Positions 1-6,757 of a DNA stretch of 13,859 nucleotides are shown here, in pieces. A program made the position numbers and the translations under genes. The number at the start of each line of letters is the position of its first letter. Position 1 is the first letter of the stretch. The notes under the pieces are model-generated. The model was not told the origin of the DNA and did no database searches. It saw only the letters and a program-made list of their open reading frames with translations. Source of the stretch: an uncultured Clostridium sp. (GTDB taxonomy: Bacteria > Bacillota > Clostridia > TANB77 > CAG-508); assembly GCA_950059165.1 (NCBI GenBank), contig CATLUC010000019.1, positions 1 to 13,859 of the forward strand. The letters run 5' to 3'.

Positions 1-2
1 TT

Positions 3-116
3 TTATTCCTTATCTATAATTTTATTAACATATTGTATGTAACAAACTGTCAATAAGGCTACGTTTAGAGTAACTGATGCCATTAAGGCTAATATTAAGA
101 ATAATATAAAACTCAT
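3..116 (-). CDS. Small hydrophobic peptide, type I toxin-like (copy 1)
   Basis: A 37-residue ORF beginning MSFILFLILA and ending NKIIDKE. It is one hydrophobic helix of about 28 residues followed by a short charged tail, the usual layout of type I toxin peptides of the TxpA/BsrG/Fst kind, which act on the membrane. I see similarity of layout, not a family match. The start is fixed by a GAGGTGG ribosome binding site (122-128) six to seven bases upstream. A promoter lies at 199-227. A second, diverged copy is encoded at 1360-1461; both share the core VALL after a VTLN/LTVN segment. The stop codon is at the window edge, so any antisense antitoxin over its 3' end would lie outside. Conservation of reading frame between two diverged copies supports that it is translated. 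Confidence 0.68.
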   Translation of the reverse strand: MSFILFLILALMASVTLNVALLTVCYIQYVNKIIDKE

Positions 117-121
117 AAACA

Positions 122-162
122 CCACCTCACTTTCTGATAGCAAGCTATCTAAGTCAAAGTGG
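122..162 (-). promoter_or_regulatory. 5' UTR fold hiding the ribosome binding site (copy 1)
   Basis: In the transcript, CCACUUUG (155-162) can pair with UGAGGUGG, which contains the ribosome binding site (122-129), using G-U pairs. A small hairpin lies between them (136-149, GATAG/CTATC). Copy 2 has the same plan with a different inner hairpin. Such anti-Shine-Dalgarno pairing is typical of type I toxin mRNAs. The pairing is seen in the sequence; its regulatory role is inferred. Confidence 0.45.
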
Positions 163-198
163 CAACACACATTGCTCGTCCCATTTCTATCCTTAACT

Positions 199-227
199 AC
201 TATACTACATTATTTACAATAATACAA
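199..227 (-). promoter_or_regulatory. Promoter of small peptide copy 1
   Basis: A -35 TTGTAT (222-227) and -10 TATAGT (199-204) with a 17-base spacer. The same hexamers and spacing recur before copy 2 (1548-1576) although the spacer has diverged. Transcription would start near 192 and give a leader of about 75 bases. Confidence 0.65.
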
Positions 228-395
228 GCGGACAAAACAAAATTTTGCATATTTTTGTAACTAAGTAAAGTAATAAATTTAATTGATGTATTAAACTATT
301 AAAATTTTTAAATAAAGAGTAATAAAACACTAAATAATAATATAGATACACTATAACTTATTGATATGTACACTATAAAAATTGGTTTACAATAA

Positions 396-415
396 TGTAC
401 AGCAATTGTACAGCA
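396..415. repeat. Tandem TGTACAGCA boxes, 11-bp period (copy 1)
   Basis: TGTACAGCA, AT, TGTACAGCA. The two boxes are one helical turn apart. The same pair is present in copy 2 at 1756-1775 with one base changed. Direct repeats at this spacing often bind a regulator on one DNA face; no regulator can be named. Confidence 0.5.
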
Positions 416-491
416 TATTTAAAAAATTATTGCTTAATATTGTTTTAAAATAATAATTAAGGTTCTATTATGGAGCATATTTAATATAGAT

Positions 492-1205
492 TCATTTAGA
501 ATAAATACTAGATGTAGAAACTCCACCATCTACAGAATAAATTCCTCCTGTTACATATGAAGCGTCCTCACTGCATAAAAAGGCAACTACATTTGCAACT
601 TCATTTGGTGTTCCAATTCGTTTTATTGGAATTCTATTTTCACATTTTATTTTTTGTTCTTCATTTTTAAAACTTGTTTCCAATAATTCTGTCAAAATTG
701 GACCAGGTAAAACGCAATTAACTCTAATTCCTAAATTTGCATATTCTTGTGCTAAGCATTTAGTAAACATAACAATTCCGGCTTTGGTTGTACAATATAA
801 AGGTGATGTTAATTCTGGAACTAATCCCAAGCAAGAAGCAATATTCACAATACATCCTTTGTTTTCCTTTAACTTATCAATTAAATTCCTTGTAACTTTA
901 AAAGTTCCCTTTATATTTACATCTACCATATTGTCTATATCTTCGTCCGTTGTTTGTTCAATATATTTCTCAAAATATATTCCTGCATTATTAACTAATA
1001 TATCTACTTTATCTATTAAATTAACAGATTTTTTTATTTCTTCATCCTTTGTTATATTTACTTTATAATACTCAAATGCAGATTTTGGTTCTTTTATATC
1101 AAATATGATTACTTTAGCTCCTAATTCTTTTAATTTGTTTGCTATAGCTTCACCAATTCCATTGCTTCCCCCTGTTACTATAGCCACTTTATCTTTTAAA
1201 TTCAT
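492..1205 (-). CDS. SDR family NAD(P)-dependent oxidoreductase
   Basis: A 237-residue classical short-chain dehydrogenase/reductase. The Rossmann nucleotide-binding motif TGGSNGIG is at residues 11-18, NNAG at 72-75, and the catalytic Ser124, Tyr137 and Lys141 (YCTTK) are all present, followed by the PGPI segment and a C-terminal VTGG...DGG typical of the FabG/glucose dehydrogenase branch. Length is normal. It oxidises or reduces an alcohol/carbonyl in the cytoplasm with NAD(P)(H); the substrate cannot be told from sequence. The ATG has an AAGGAG ribosome binding site eight bases upstream. It stands alone between the two toxin-like modules, with the plus-strand small RNA promoter firing divergently from just upstream of its start, so it may be cargo caught between the repeats. 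Confidence 0.88.
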   Translation of the reverse strand: MNLKDKVAIVTGGSNGIGEAIANKLKELGAKVIIFDIKEPKSAFEYYKVNITKDEEIKKSVNLIDKVDILVNNAGIYFEKYIEQTTDEDIDNMVDVNIKGTFKVTRNLIDKLKENKGCIVNIASCLGLVPELTSPLYCTTKAGIVMFTKCLAQEYANLGIRVNCVLPGPILTELLETSFKNEEQKIKCENRIPIKRIGTPNEVANVVAFLCSEDASYVTGGIYSVDGGVSTSSIYSK

Positions 1206-1241
1206 AACATATCACTCCTTACAGTTAGTATAAAATTTTAT

Positions 1242-1270
1242 TTGACTTTTCCTAAAAATCTGTGTATAAT
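1242..1270 (+). promoter_or_regulatory. Promoter of plus-strand small RNA
   Basis: TTGACT (1242-1247), a 17-base spacer and a perfect TATAAT (1265-1270). It is the best sigma-A-type promoter in the window and is on the strand opposite to every protein gene. Confidence 0.75.
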
Positions 1271-1276
1271 ATAGAT

Positions 1277-1362
1277 AGAAAGTGAGAGTCACAGAAATGT
1301 GACTACCATATATATAGTAACAACACATTCCTACCGACTAAAGCAGAATGTGTTGTTTTTTA
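1277..1362 (+). ncRNA. Candidate antisense antitoxin RNA
   Basis: Predicted RNA of about 85 bases, starting six to seven bases after the TATAAT and ending at an intrinsic terminator. It folds into a perfect hairpin AGTCAC/GTGACT (1287-1304) followed by the terminator hairpin (1319-1357). It contains no credible ORF. It runs convergent to the peptide gene at 1360-1461 and its last bases overlap that gene's stop codon. It would therefore be complementary to the 3' UTR of the peptide mRNA, the arrangement of type I antitoxins such as RatA and SR4. Promoter and terminator are seen directly; the antitoxin role is inferred. Confidence 0.62.
1319..1361 (+). terminator. Intrinsic terminator of the small RNA
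   Basis: A perfect 12-bp stem (AACAACACATTC with GAATGTGTTGTT) and a 15-base loop, followed by a run of six T residues on the plus strand. On the minus strand no T run follows the hairpin, so it is directional. Confidence 0.8.
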
Positions 1363-1461
1363 TTGTTTATTAGTCCACATTATGTATATAATACACAATA
1401 AGGCTACGTTTACAGTTAGGGAAAATCCCAAAGCATATATTAGAGTTAATATAAATCCCAT
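1360..1461 (-). CDS. Small hydrophobic peptide, type I toxin-like (copy 2)
   Basis: A 33-residue ORF, MGFILTLIYA...NKQ, with a single hydrophobic helix and a short polar end. It is homologous to the copy at 3-116 (shared FIL, LTVNVALL/VTLNVALL core). A very strong ribosome binding site, AAGGAGGTGG, lies six bases before the ATG. It has its own promoter (1548-1576) and a convergent plus-strand small RNA covering its stop codon and 3' UTR (1277-1362). Too short for usual gene finders. Toxicity is inferred from peptide form, antisense RNA and the masked ribosome binding site. Confidence 0.7.
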   Translation of the reverse strand: MGFILTLIYALGFSLTVNVALLCIIYIMWTNKQ

Positions 1462-1467
1462 AAACAA

Positions 1468-1507
1468 CCACCTCCTTGCTCTCGAATATATCGAGTATTG
1501 AAAGTGG
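1468..1507 (-). promoter_or_regulatory. 5' UTR fold hiding the ribosome binding site (copy 2)
   Basis: CCACUUUC (1500-1507) can pair over eight bases with GGAGGUGG (1468-1475), the ribosome binding site, using G-U pairs. The loop holds a perfect hairpin CTCGA/TCGAG (1481-1495). Copy 1 keeps the pairing but has a different inner hairpin sequence, so structure is conserved more than sequence. Confidence 0.5.
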
Positions 1508-1547
1508 TAGCCACAACATATCTGCTATCTCATTTCTATCTTTAACT

Positions 1548-1576
1548 ACTATACTACATATTTTGCAATAATACAA
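1548..1576 (-). promoter_or_regulatory. Promoter of small peptide copy 2
   Basis: -35 TTGTAT (1571-1576), 17-base spacer, -10 TATAGT (1548-1553); same hexamers as the copy 1 promoter. Confidence 0.65.
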
Positions 1577-1821
1577 GCGAACAAAACAAAATTTTGCATA
1601 TTTTTGTAGCTAACTAAATTAATAAATTTAATTTATTAATTACGTTATCAAAAAATCTAAATAAAGAGTAATAAAACACTAAATCATAATACAGATATAC
1701 AACAACTTATTATTTAATGTATTTTATCTATACTGTAAAAATTTGTTTACACCAAAGTACAGCAATTGTACAGCAAATTTTATACTAAACTGTGATAATC
1801 TATGATAGGTATCTATGCTCT

Positions 1822-1854
1822 AAAACAAAAAATACTCCCTTATAAAGAGAGTAT
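1822..1854 (-). terminator. Terminator of the tRNA operon
   Basis: Hairpin ATACTC...GAGTAT extended by CTT/AAG around one mismatch (1832-1854), followed on the minus strand by six T residues. It lies about 70 bases beyond tRNA-Cys. Confidence 0.7.
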
Positions 1855-1924
1855 TTCTGCATTTTGTGGCCTTTACATGATACTTTGTGATACTCTGTAC
1901 CATTTGCTTAAAATGCTAATTTTT

Positions 1925-1998
1925 TGGAGGCGAGTGTGGGAGTCGGACCCACCATCAGAGTTTTGCAGACTCGTGCCTTACCGCTTGGCTAACTCGCC
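1925..1998 (-). tRNA. tRNA-Cys (GCA)
   Basis: 74 bases including an encoded CCA end. The acceptor stem GGCGAGT pairs with ACTCGCC, the discriminator base is U as expected for Cys, and the T-arm carries GGTCCGACTCC. The anticodon loop CTGCAAA gives anticodon GCA, flanked by a GAGT/ACTC stem. It lies five bases after tRNA-Gly in the same transcript. Confidence 0.95.
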
Positions 1999-2003
1999 AT
2001 ATA

Positions 2004-2077
2004 TGGAGCAGGTAACGGGAATCGAACCCGTAACTTAACCTTGGCAAGGTTATGTTTTACCACTAAACTATACCTGC
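2004..2077 (-). tRNA. tRNA-Gly (GCC)
   Basis: 74 bases including an encoded CCA end. The acceptor stem GCAGGTA pairs with TACCTGC, and the T-arm has GGTTCGATTCC. The anticodon loop TTGCCAA gives anticodon GCC, closed by TAACC/GGTTA. This isoacceptor reads GGC/GGU. It is not the UCC species expected to read GGA, so it is unlikely to be the decoder at the CGGA sites. It leads the Gly-Cys pair, about 100 bases after the promoter. Confidence 0.95.
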
Positions 2078-2185
2078 GAATTGCTGAATTTTCAAAGATA
2101 TTTTTGCCCTCGCCAAGGCTATTTTTTCTTCTACTAATTCCATTGTATTCATGAATAAACTGTTTTATTCCTAAATGCATTTATA

Positions 2186-2214
2186 ATAATAGCAAATTTA
2201 TGAGCAATTGTCAA
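2186..2214 (-). promoter_or_regulatory. Promoter of the tRNA-Gly/tRNA-Cys operon
   Basis: Perfect -35 TTGACA (2209-2214), 17-base spacer, -10 TATTAT (2186-2191), consistent with strong stable-RNA expression. The stretch 2215-2432 beyond it holds no gene, only the paired REP-like motif and a CTAAAAA/TTTTTAG inverted repeat near 2331-2350. Confidence 0.75.
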
Positions 2215-2362
2215 GGAAACAACTATTTAACTTTTATTTTTATATTATGAAAGCAAAAGAGTAAAGTTAAAGTCATGCTCATTTAATGCTTTCAAATTTG
2301 TTCTTTCATTAAACAGTTGCAACCTTTCTAAAAAATTTCATCTTTTTAGAGATACTTAGGTA

Positions 2363-2420
2363 ACCTGTCCCAATTATGCCCAAATGGGAACAACTGTGCC
2401 TGTCCCAATTATGCCCAAAA
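2363..2420. repeat. Short repeat containing TGTCCCAATTATGCC, two tandem copies
   Basis: CCTGTCCCAATTATGCCC occurs at about 2363-2380 and again at about 2399-2416, separated by an 18-base spacer that starts AAATGGGAACAAC. A third copy of TGTCCCAATTATGCC lies on the other strand near 13081-13096. This resembles short intergenic repeats of the REP type. It sits just after topA and might also act in its 3' end. Confidence 0.5.
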
Positions 2421-2432
2421 AGGAATTTTATC

Positions 2433-4518
2433 TTATTTTTTTTTGGTAGTTTTTTTAGTTGCTTTTGTTTTTCTTGCTGTTTTTCGTGGTTTTTTTGTTG
2501 TTTCTTTTTTTACTTCTTCTGCTTCTTCTGGATTCCACTTCTCTCCTTTTTTTGGCTTGTTCCATGATATGTAATCACATGATGCTGGGTTGTTTTCACA
2601 TATGTAGTAATTTCTCTTTCTTTTGGTTTTTCTAACTTGTACTGTTGCTCCACATTTTGGACATGGTACATCTATTGTTTCTATTATTGGTTTTGCGTTT
2701 TTGCATTCTGGATATCCTGGACATGCTAAAAATTTGCCATATCTTCCAAATTTGTAAACCATCATTCTTCCACATTTTTCACATTGTACGTCTGATACTT
2801 CGTCTACTAATTCTACATGTTCTAGTTCTTTTTCTACTTTTTGTATTTCTTTTTCAAATGGTCCATAGAATTCTCTTATCATTTTTTTCCATTGTTCTTT
2901 TCCTCCTGCTATTTCGTCAAATTCATTTTCTATTTTTGCTGTGAATTCTACGTTGATAACGTCTGTGAAGTTTTCTGTTAGTAATTTGTTTACAATTCTT
3001 CCGAAGCTCTGTTGGATGTAATTGCTTTTGTATTTTTTCTATATATCTTCTTTCTAAGATTGTTGTTATTGTTGGTGAATATGTACTTGGTCTTCCTATT
3101 TCTTTTTCTTCTAATGCTTTTACTAGGCTTGCTTCTGTATATCTTGGTGGTGGTTCTGTAAAGCTTTGTTTTGGATTTAGCTTTTTAAGTACTAGTTCTT
3201 GTTTTTCTTTTAAATCTAGTAACATTCCTTGTTCTTCTTGTTCTTGCATATCTGTTCCTTCTACATATAGTGTCATAAATCCTTTAAAACGAATAGTTTG
3301 ACCATTTGCCTTAAATGTATAATTGTTTGCATCTATTGATACTGCCATTGTGTCATAAATTGCTGCTGACATTTGACTTGCCATAAAACGATTGTATATT
3401 AGTTTGTATAGTTTGTATTGGTCTTTGTTTAAATAATCTTTTATGCTTTCTGGTTCTAAGTCTGCATATGTAGGCCTAATACCTTCATGGGCATCTTGTG
3501 CGTCTTTACTGGTTTTGTAATATCTGTTTTCATAGTATTTTTCACCATATGTTGCTACTATATGGCTTTTTGCTGCTGCTCTTGCTTCTTCTGATATTCT
3601 TGTTGAGTCTGTTCTCATGTATGTTATTAGACCAACTGTGCCTTTTTCCGGCATTTTGACACCTTCATATAACCCTTGTGCTACTGACATGGTTTTCTTT
3701 AGTGTAAATCCTAGTTTTCTTGATGCTTCTTGTTGCATTGTGCTTGTTGTAAATGGTGGTGCAGGGTTTCTTTTCTTTTCTCCTTTTTTTACTTCTTGTA
3801 TTATGTATTTTGCTTGTTTTAAGTCTTTTAGAATGTTGTTCATTTCTTCTTCAGAATGAACTTCTTGTTTTTTACCGTTTTTTCCATGAAATCTTGCTTC
3901 AAATTCTTTTTTGCTGTCTTTGTCTTGTAAATTAGCATATAAATTCCAGTATTCTTCTGGTTTAAAGTTTTCTATTTCTTCTTCTCTGTCTACTATTAAT
4001 TTTACTGCTACTGATTGTACTCTTCCAGCTGATAATCCTCTTCTTACTTTTTTCCATAGTACTGGACTCATTTTGTAGCCTACTATTCTATCTAGTACAC
4101 GTCTTGCTTGTTGTGCATCTACTAGGTTTAAGTCTATATCTCTTGGCTCTTTTATTGCTTTTTGTACAGCGTTTTTTGTTATTTCGTTGAATGTTACTCT
4201 TGTTATTTTGTTTTTTTCCTCGTTTAATAAAGTTGCTAAATGCCATGCTATTGCTTCCCCTTCACGGTCAGGGTCAGTTGCGATATATATTTTTTTTGCT
4301 TGTTTAGCATCTTTTTTTAGGCTTTTTATTAGGTCTCCTTTTCCTCTAATATTTATGTATTCTGGTTCAAAGTCATGTTCTATATCTATACCCATTTTTG
4401 ATTTTGGTAGGTCTCTTATGTGCCCCATAGATGCTACTACTTTTGTGCTTCCACCTAAGAATTTTTTTATGGTGTTGGCTCTTGCTGGTGATTCTAGTAT
4501 TACTAATTTATCTGCCAT
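2433..4518 (-). CDS. topA: DNA topoisomerase I, with +1 frameshift site
   Basis: Type IA topoisomerase that relaxes negative supercoils through a transient 5'-phosphotyrosine link. The Toprim domain has the LESPAKA-like LESPARA near the N terminus and TDPDREGEAIAWH near residue 105. The active-site Tyr300 is in YMRTDST. Two four-cysteine zinc ribbons (CEKC...CPGYPEC and CPKC...C) and a Lys/Thr-rich tail end the protein. The reading frame is broken once, at 3003: after PTEL the triplet CGG is in frame, and shifting +1 gives GRIVNKLL, the normal family sequence. Joined, the product is 694 residues, a normal length. Read without the shift it stops at 2923 (531 residues), before the zinc ribbons. 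The start has an AAGGAGG site. Promoter at 4551-4579. It could also be a disrupted gene or sequence error, but the shape of the site argues otherwise. Confidence 0.9.
3000..3003 (-). other. Candidate +1 recoding site CGGA in topA
   Basis: Codon 506 is an in-frame CGG, in the order CTT CGG A. Omitting the C restores frame as CTT GGA AGA (Leu-Gly-Arg), matching the conserved glycine of the topoisomerase I PTELG motif. The P-site codon CTT could re-pair on TTC with one wobble, as in prfB, but the other two sites could not. An AGAG precedes CTT directly. Confidence 0.7.
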
Positions 4519-4550
4519 GTAATCCTCCTTATTTTTGCTTCTTCTTTAGT

Positions 4551-4579
4551 ATTCTAGCTTACTTTTCTGTATTTTGCAA
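4551..4579 (-). promoter_or_regulatory. Probable topA promoter
   Basis: TTGCAA (4574-4579), 17-base spacer, TAGAAT (4551-4556), about 33 bases before the topA start codon. Confidence 0.5.
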
Positions 4580-4585
4580 GCTTTT

Positions 4586-4900
4586 TTAAGCAAATTTTAC
4601 ATTAAAGTCACTTAAAACGTCATCTACTATTATTGGTGTAACTTCATTTTTTCTTAGTATCTTTAGTACTTCTTCTATTTTTGTTTCTTCATTTGTTATA
4701 TGTTTTATCTTTTTATTTTCTATTTTGGTCTTTTCTTTTTTATATTCTATTTTTACTACTTGAATTCCAAATTTTTCTTTTTCTTGTTTTTCTGCTTCTT
4801 CATTTATAATTTTATAGTATGCAAGCCTTATAGGATAATGTATGTTAGCCTCTTCTAATAGTTTTTGATTCATGAATGTACTGCTGAAAAACGTTTTCAC
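4586..4900 (-). CDS. DUF6514-like protein
   Basis: A 104-residue soluble protein rich in Lys and Glu, ending in a segment (KNEVTPIIVDDVLSDF) that I recall from DUF6514 proteins of Clostridia, with a preceding FGIQVVKIEY strand. No function is known to me. I chose the GTG at 4900 because a strong AAAGGGGGG site lies seven bases upstream. The frame stays open to a TTG at 4966, but that triplet is the start of the -35 box of a good promoter (4938-4966), so the longer form would lack its own leader. It is monocistronic and just upstream of topA on the same strand. Confidence 0.6.
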   Translation of the reverse strand: MKTFFSSTFMNQKLLEEANIHYPIRLAYYKIINEEAEKQEKEKFGIQVVKIEYKKEKTKIENKKIKHITNEETKIEEVLKILRKNEVTPIIVDDVLSDFNVKFA

Positions 4901-4937
4901 TTTTTTACCCCCCTTTTGTGAAAAATTTCCATCGTTT

Positions 4938-4966
4938 ATATTACTACGTTTTATATTGGTTTTCAA
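4938..4966 (-). promoter_or_regulatory. Promoter of the DUF6514-like gene
   Basis: TTGAAA (4961-4966), 17-base spacer, TAATAT (4938-4943). It overlaps the alternative upstream TTG start and so decides for the GTG start at 4900. Confidence 0.6.
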
Positions 4967-5112
4967 GCACTTTTCATCGCAAAATTCGCTATAATTTTAC
5001 TTGTTTTTACAATATTTTCCATTTTAACAGTTGGTTCGTGTTTTTTTGACTTTTTTATGTAAATATATTTAGTGGTTGCCACCATCGACGAAATTGTTTA
5101 GCAACGGCAAAA

Positions 5113-5147
5113 GGGAGCTTTCACTATGAAAGCTCCCCATTTTTTTG
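5113..5147. terminator. Bidirectional intrinsic terminator
   Basis: A perfect 10-bp stem GGGAGCTTTC/GAAAGCTCCC with a five-base loop (5113-5137). On the plus strand it is followed by CA and seven T residues; on the minus strand by only four. The stop codon of the DUF975 gene lies within the hairpin, so it ends that transcript. The stronger T tract faces the plus strand, where no gene is evident. Confidence 0.7.
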
Positions 5148-5999
5148 TTTCAATTCACAATATAGTTCTGCAATTGTTGCTGCATTGTAAGGATTTACGT
5201 ATAAAATTCCTAATATTCCAAAAGTTAAAACTGATAAAAAGTACCAACCAAAGAAAGAAACATCTAAAATAAATGTCTTCCATTTATTTTTCTTCATCAT
5301 TTGTTTAGAAAGTTCAAATGCTTCTTTTCTTTTAATTTTAGGATTTTCAGCTAAAATATATGGTATCATTCTATACTCATAAGTTTTTATAACCCCACCT
5401 ATTATAGTTAAATACCAAAGTGCATTATAAATATTTCTTAAAAACATGATTATTGCCACATTAAACCAATTTTCTTTTTTAAACACTTTCCCTATCACAT
5501 TTATTTTGGTATTGCTTCCTTTTCTTGCTTCTAAGAAGTATTTCTTTCCACCTACAATTAATGGGTCTGCTATTAATATTGTAAATGCAAAAGAGATTAC
5601 AGCTCCAATACAAAGTAAAATTCCTTGTTTTGTTTCATTTAGCTCAAATAAATTTATGGCATCCCATATTTTGAAGATGTATTTTTGGGATTTTGTTACA
5701 CTATTTAAGTTTGCTTCAACAGCTTCAAATGCTTTTATTTGTGTTTCATTTACGGTTTGTTTAATGTTTTCTTCACTTAAAATTAGTTTTGCTTCTCTTG
5801 TTTTTTGCTCATCATTTTTCTCTTCTTTGTGTACTATGTAATTCGGATCCATTGAATCTTCTGATTGCCATACACCAATAATTGAAGTTCCGAATTCCCC
5901 CGTAAATAAAGCTATTAAGAAACACACTACAATAGCTGTCCAATAGTTTTTATGTACTATTTTTTTTGCATTATCTTTTAGTTCTTTTCTACTCCACAT
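5124..5999 (-). CDS. DUF975 family membrane protein
   Basis: A 291-residue polytopic membrane protein. It opens with MWSRKELKDNAK and a first membrane segment around residues 18-33, as usual for DUF975. A charged extracytoplasmic loop of about 90 residues follows, then three or four more membrane segments, and the family's C-terminal pattern (FELSKQMMKKNKWK, then FFGWYFL and VNPYNAATIAELY). The loop between the first two helices is longer than I would expect for the family. Function is unknown. The ribosome binding site AGGAGA overlaps the stop codon of the CvpA-like gene only nine bases upstream, so the two are translationally coupled. Confidence 0.8.
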   Translation of the reverse strand: MWSRKELKDNAKKIVHKNYWTAIVVCFLIALFTGEFGTSIIGVWQSEDSMDPNYIVHKEEKNDEQKTREAKLILSEENIKQTVNETQIKAFEAVEANLNSVTKSQKYIFKIWDAINLFELNETKQGILLCIGAVISFAFTILIADPLIVGGKKYFLEARKGSNTKINVIGKVFKKENWFNVAIIMFLRNIYNALWYLTIIGGVIKTYEYRMIPYILAENPKIKRKEAFELSKQMMKKNKWKTFILDVSFFGWYFLSVLTFGILGILYVNPYNAATIAELYCELKQKNGELS

Positions 6000-6008
6000 A
6001 GATTTCTC

Positions 6009-6626
6009 CTACCATTTAAAAAATACATTTAATATATTGTTTTGATACATTACTTTTCCTAAAGATGATTTGTCTATACTTTCATTTGCTATATTACTAG
6101 GATTAATTTGCCCTGGTATTGCTAAGATTAGAAGTATCACATACACTAGCAAAATTCCTCTTAAAGCTCCATAAATCATTCCACCTGTTTTGTTTAGTTG
6201 GTCTATTATTGGAAGTTTTGCAATGGCATCTGCAAGGACTGTTATGAATTTTAGAGCTATTTGTACTGCTACAAATAGAACTATCATTGTTCCTCCTCTT
6301 ACTATATTTATGCTTAAATTTCTTGCAGTTTCTGGCAACATATTATTTTTAGCTGCTTCTAATATTTGATTTGTTCCACTATTTTGGCTTTCATCTTCTA
6401 GTATTATTTTATTTGCTTTTTCATATATTGCATCTTCTATCGTTTCGTCAATTTGTGTACTGTTTATTATAAAACCAGCAATTGGTTGGTATAATACAAA
6501 TGTTATTACTATTGCAATTACAAATGCACATAATCCTATTGCTAATTTTACTAATCCTTTTTGATAAGCTAAAAATGTTGATAATGCTACAATTCCTATA
6601 ATTATTAAATCTACTATAATTCCCAT
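6009..6626 (-). CDS. CvpA family protein
   Basis: A 205-residue inner-membrane protein of the colicin V production (CvpA) family. It has four predicted membrane segments: about residues 4-21, 28-50, 108-130 and 152-170. The N-terminal pattern (DLIIIGIVALSTFLAYQKG) and the late GALRGILLVYVILL helix are typical. CvpA proteins are linked to envelope stress tolerance and biofilm, and the exact activity is unsettled. An AAAGGA site lies about ten bases before the ATG. It forms a two-gene unit with DUF975 downstream and follows a DUF5711-like gene by 131 bases. Confidence 0.82.
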   Translation of the reverse strand: MGIIVDLIIIGIVALSTFLAYQKGLVKLAIGLCAFVIAIVITFVLYQPIAGFIINSTQIDETIEDAIYEKANKIILEDESQNSGTNQILEAAKNNMLPETARNLSINIVRGGTMIVLFVAVQIALKFITVLADAIAKLPIIDQLNKTGGMIYGALRGILLVYVILLILAIPGQINPSNIANESIDKSSLGKVMYQNNILNVFFKW

Positions 6627-6757
6627 TTTAAAACATTCCTTTCATTGTAATTTTTTGTTACTACCTATAACTATATATACAAAGTTTATTTTATAAAAAT
6701 ACTAATAAATTTTGTTATTATTCATTTAAATTGTAAATAGTGATAAATTTTTAATAC

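Larger units (their letters stand above)
51..415 (-). repeat. Duplicated toxin-like module, copy 1
   Basis: About 365 bp, similar over its whole length to 1396-1775 (copy 2), with small gaps. It spans the peptide gene, 5' UTR, promoter and about 190 bp of upstream DNA. Strongly conserved blocks are an AAAACAAAATTTTGCAT tract just upstream of the promoter, AAAGAGTAATAAAACAC, and paired TGTACAGCA boxes at the far end. Outside the peptide gene I see no further coding sequence, so the 370 bases up to the SDR gene hold only this upstream conserved DNA. Confidence 0.75.
1396..1775 (-). repeat. Duplicated toxin-like module, copy 2
   Basis: Counterpart of 51-415. It covers peptide gene, leader, promoter and the conserved upstream block ending in the paired TGTACAGCA boxes (1756-1775). 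The stretch 1580-1800 holds no gene, only this conserved upstream DNA. Confidence 0.75.

Noticed and set aside
420..490. Terminator after the SDR gene
   Set aside because: Only a weak all-AT AATTATT/AATAATT pairing with a 20-base loop; not enough to call.
2376..2567. Plus-strand open frame over the topA 3' end, rich in Phe and Cys
   Set aside because: It is the reverse complement of the Lys-rich topA tail, with no ribosome binding site. Similar plus-strand frames throughout are shadows of minus-strand genes.
4901..4966. Upstream TTG start for the DUF6514-like gene
   Set aside because: The TTG is part of a -35 box of a 17-base-spaced promoter, has no ribosome binding site, and the GTG at 4900 has a strong one.
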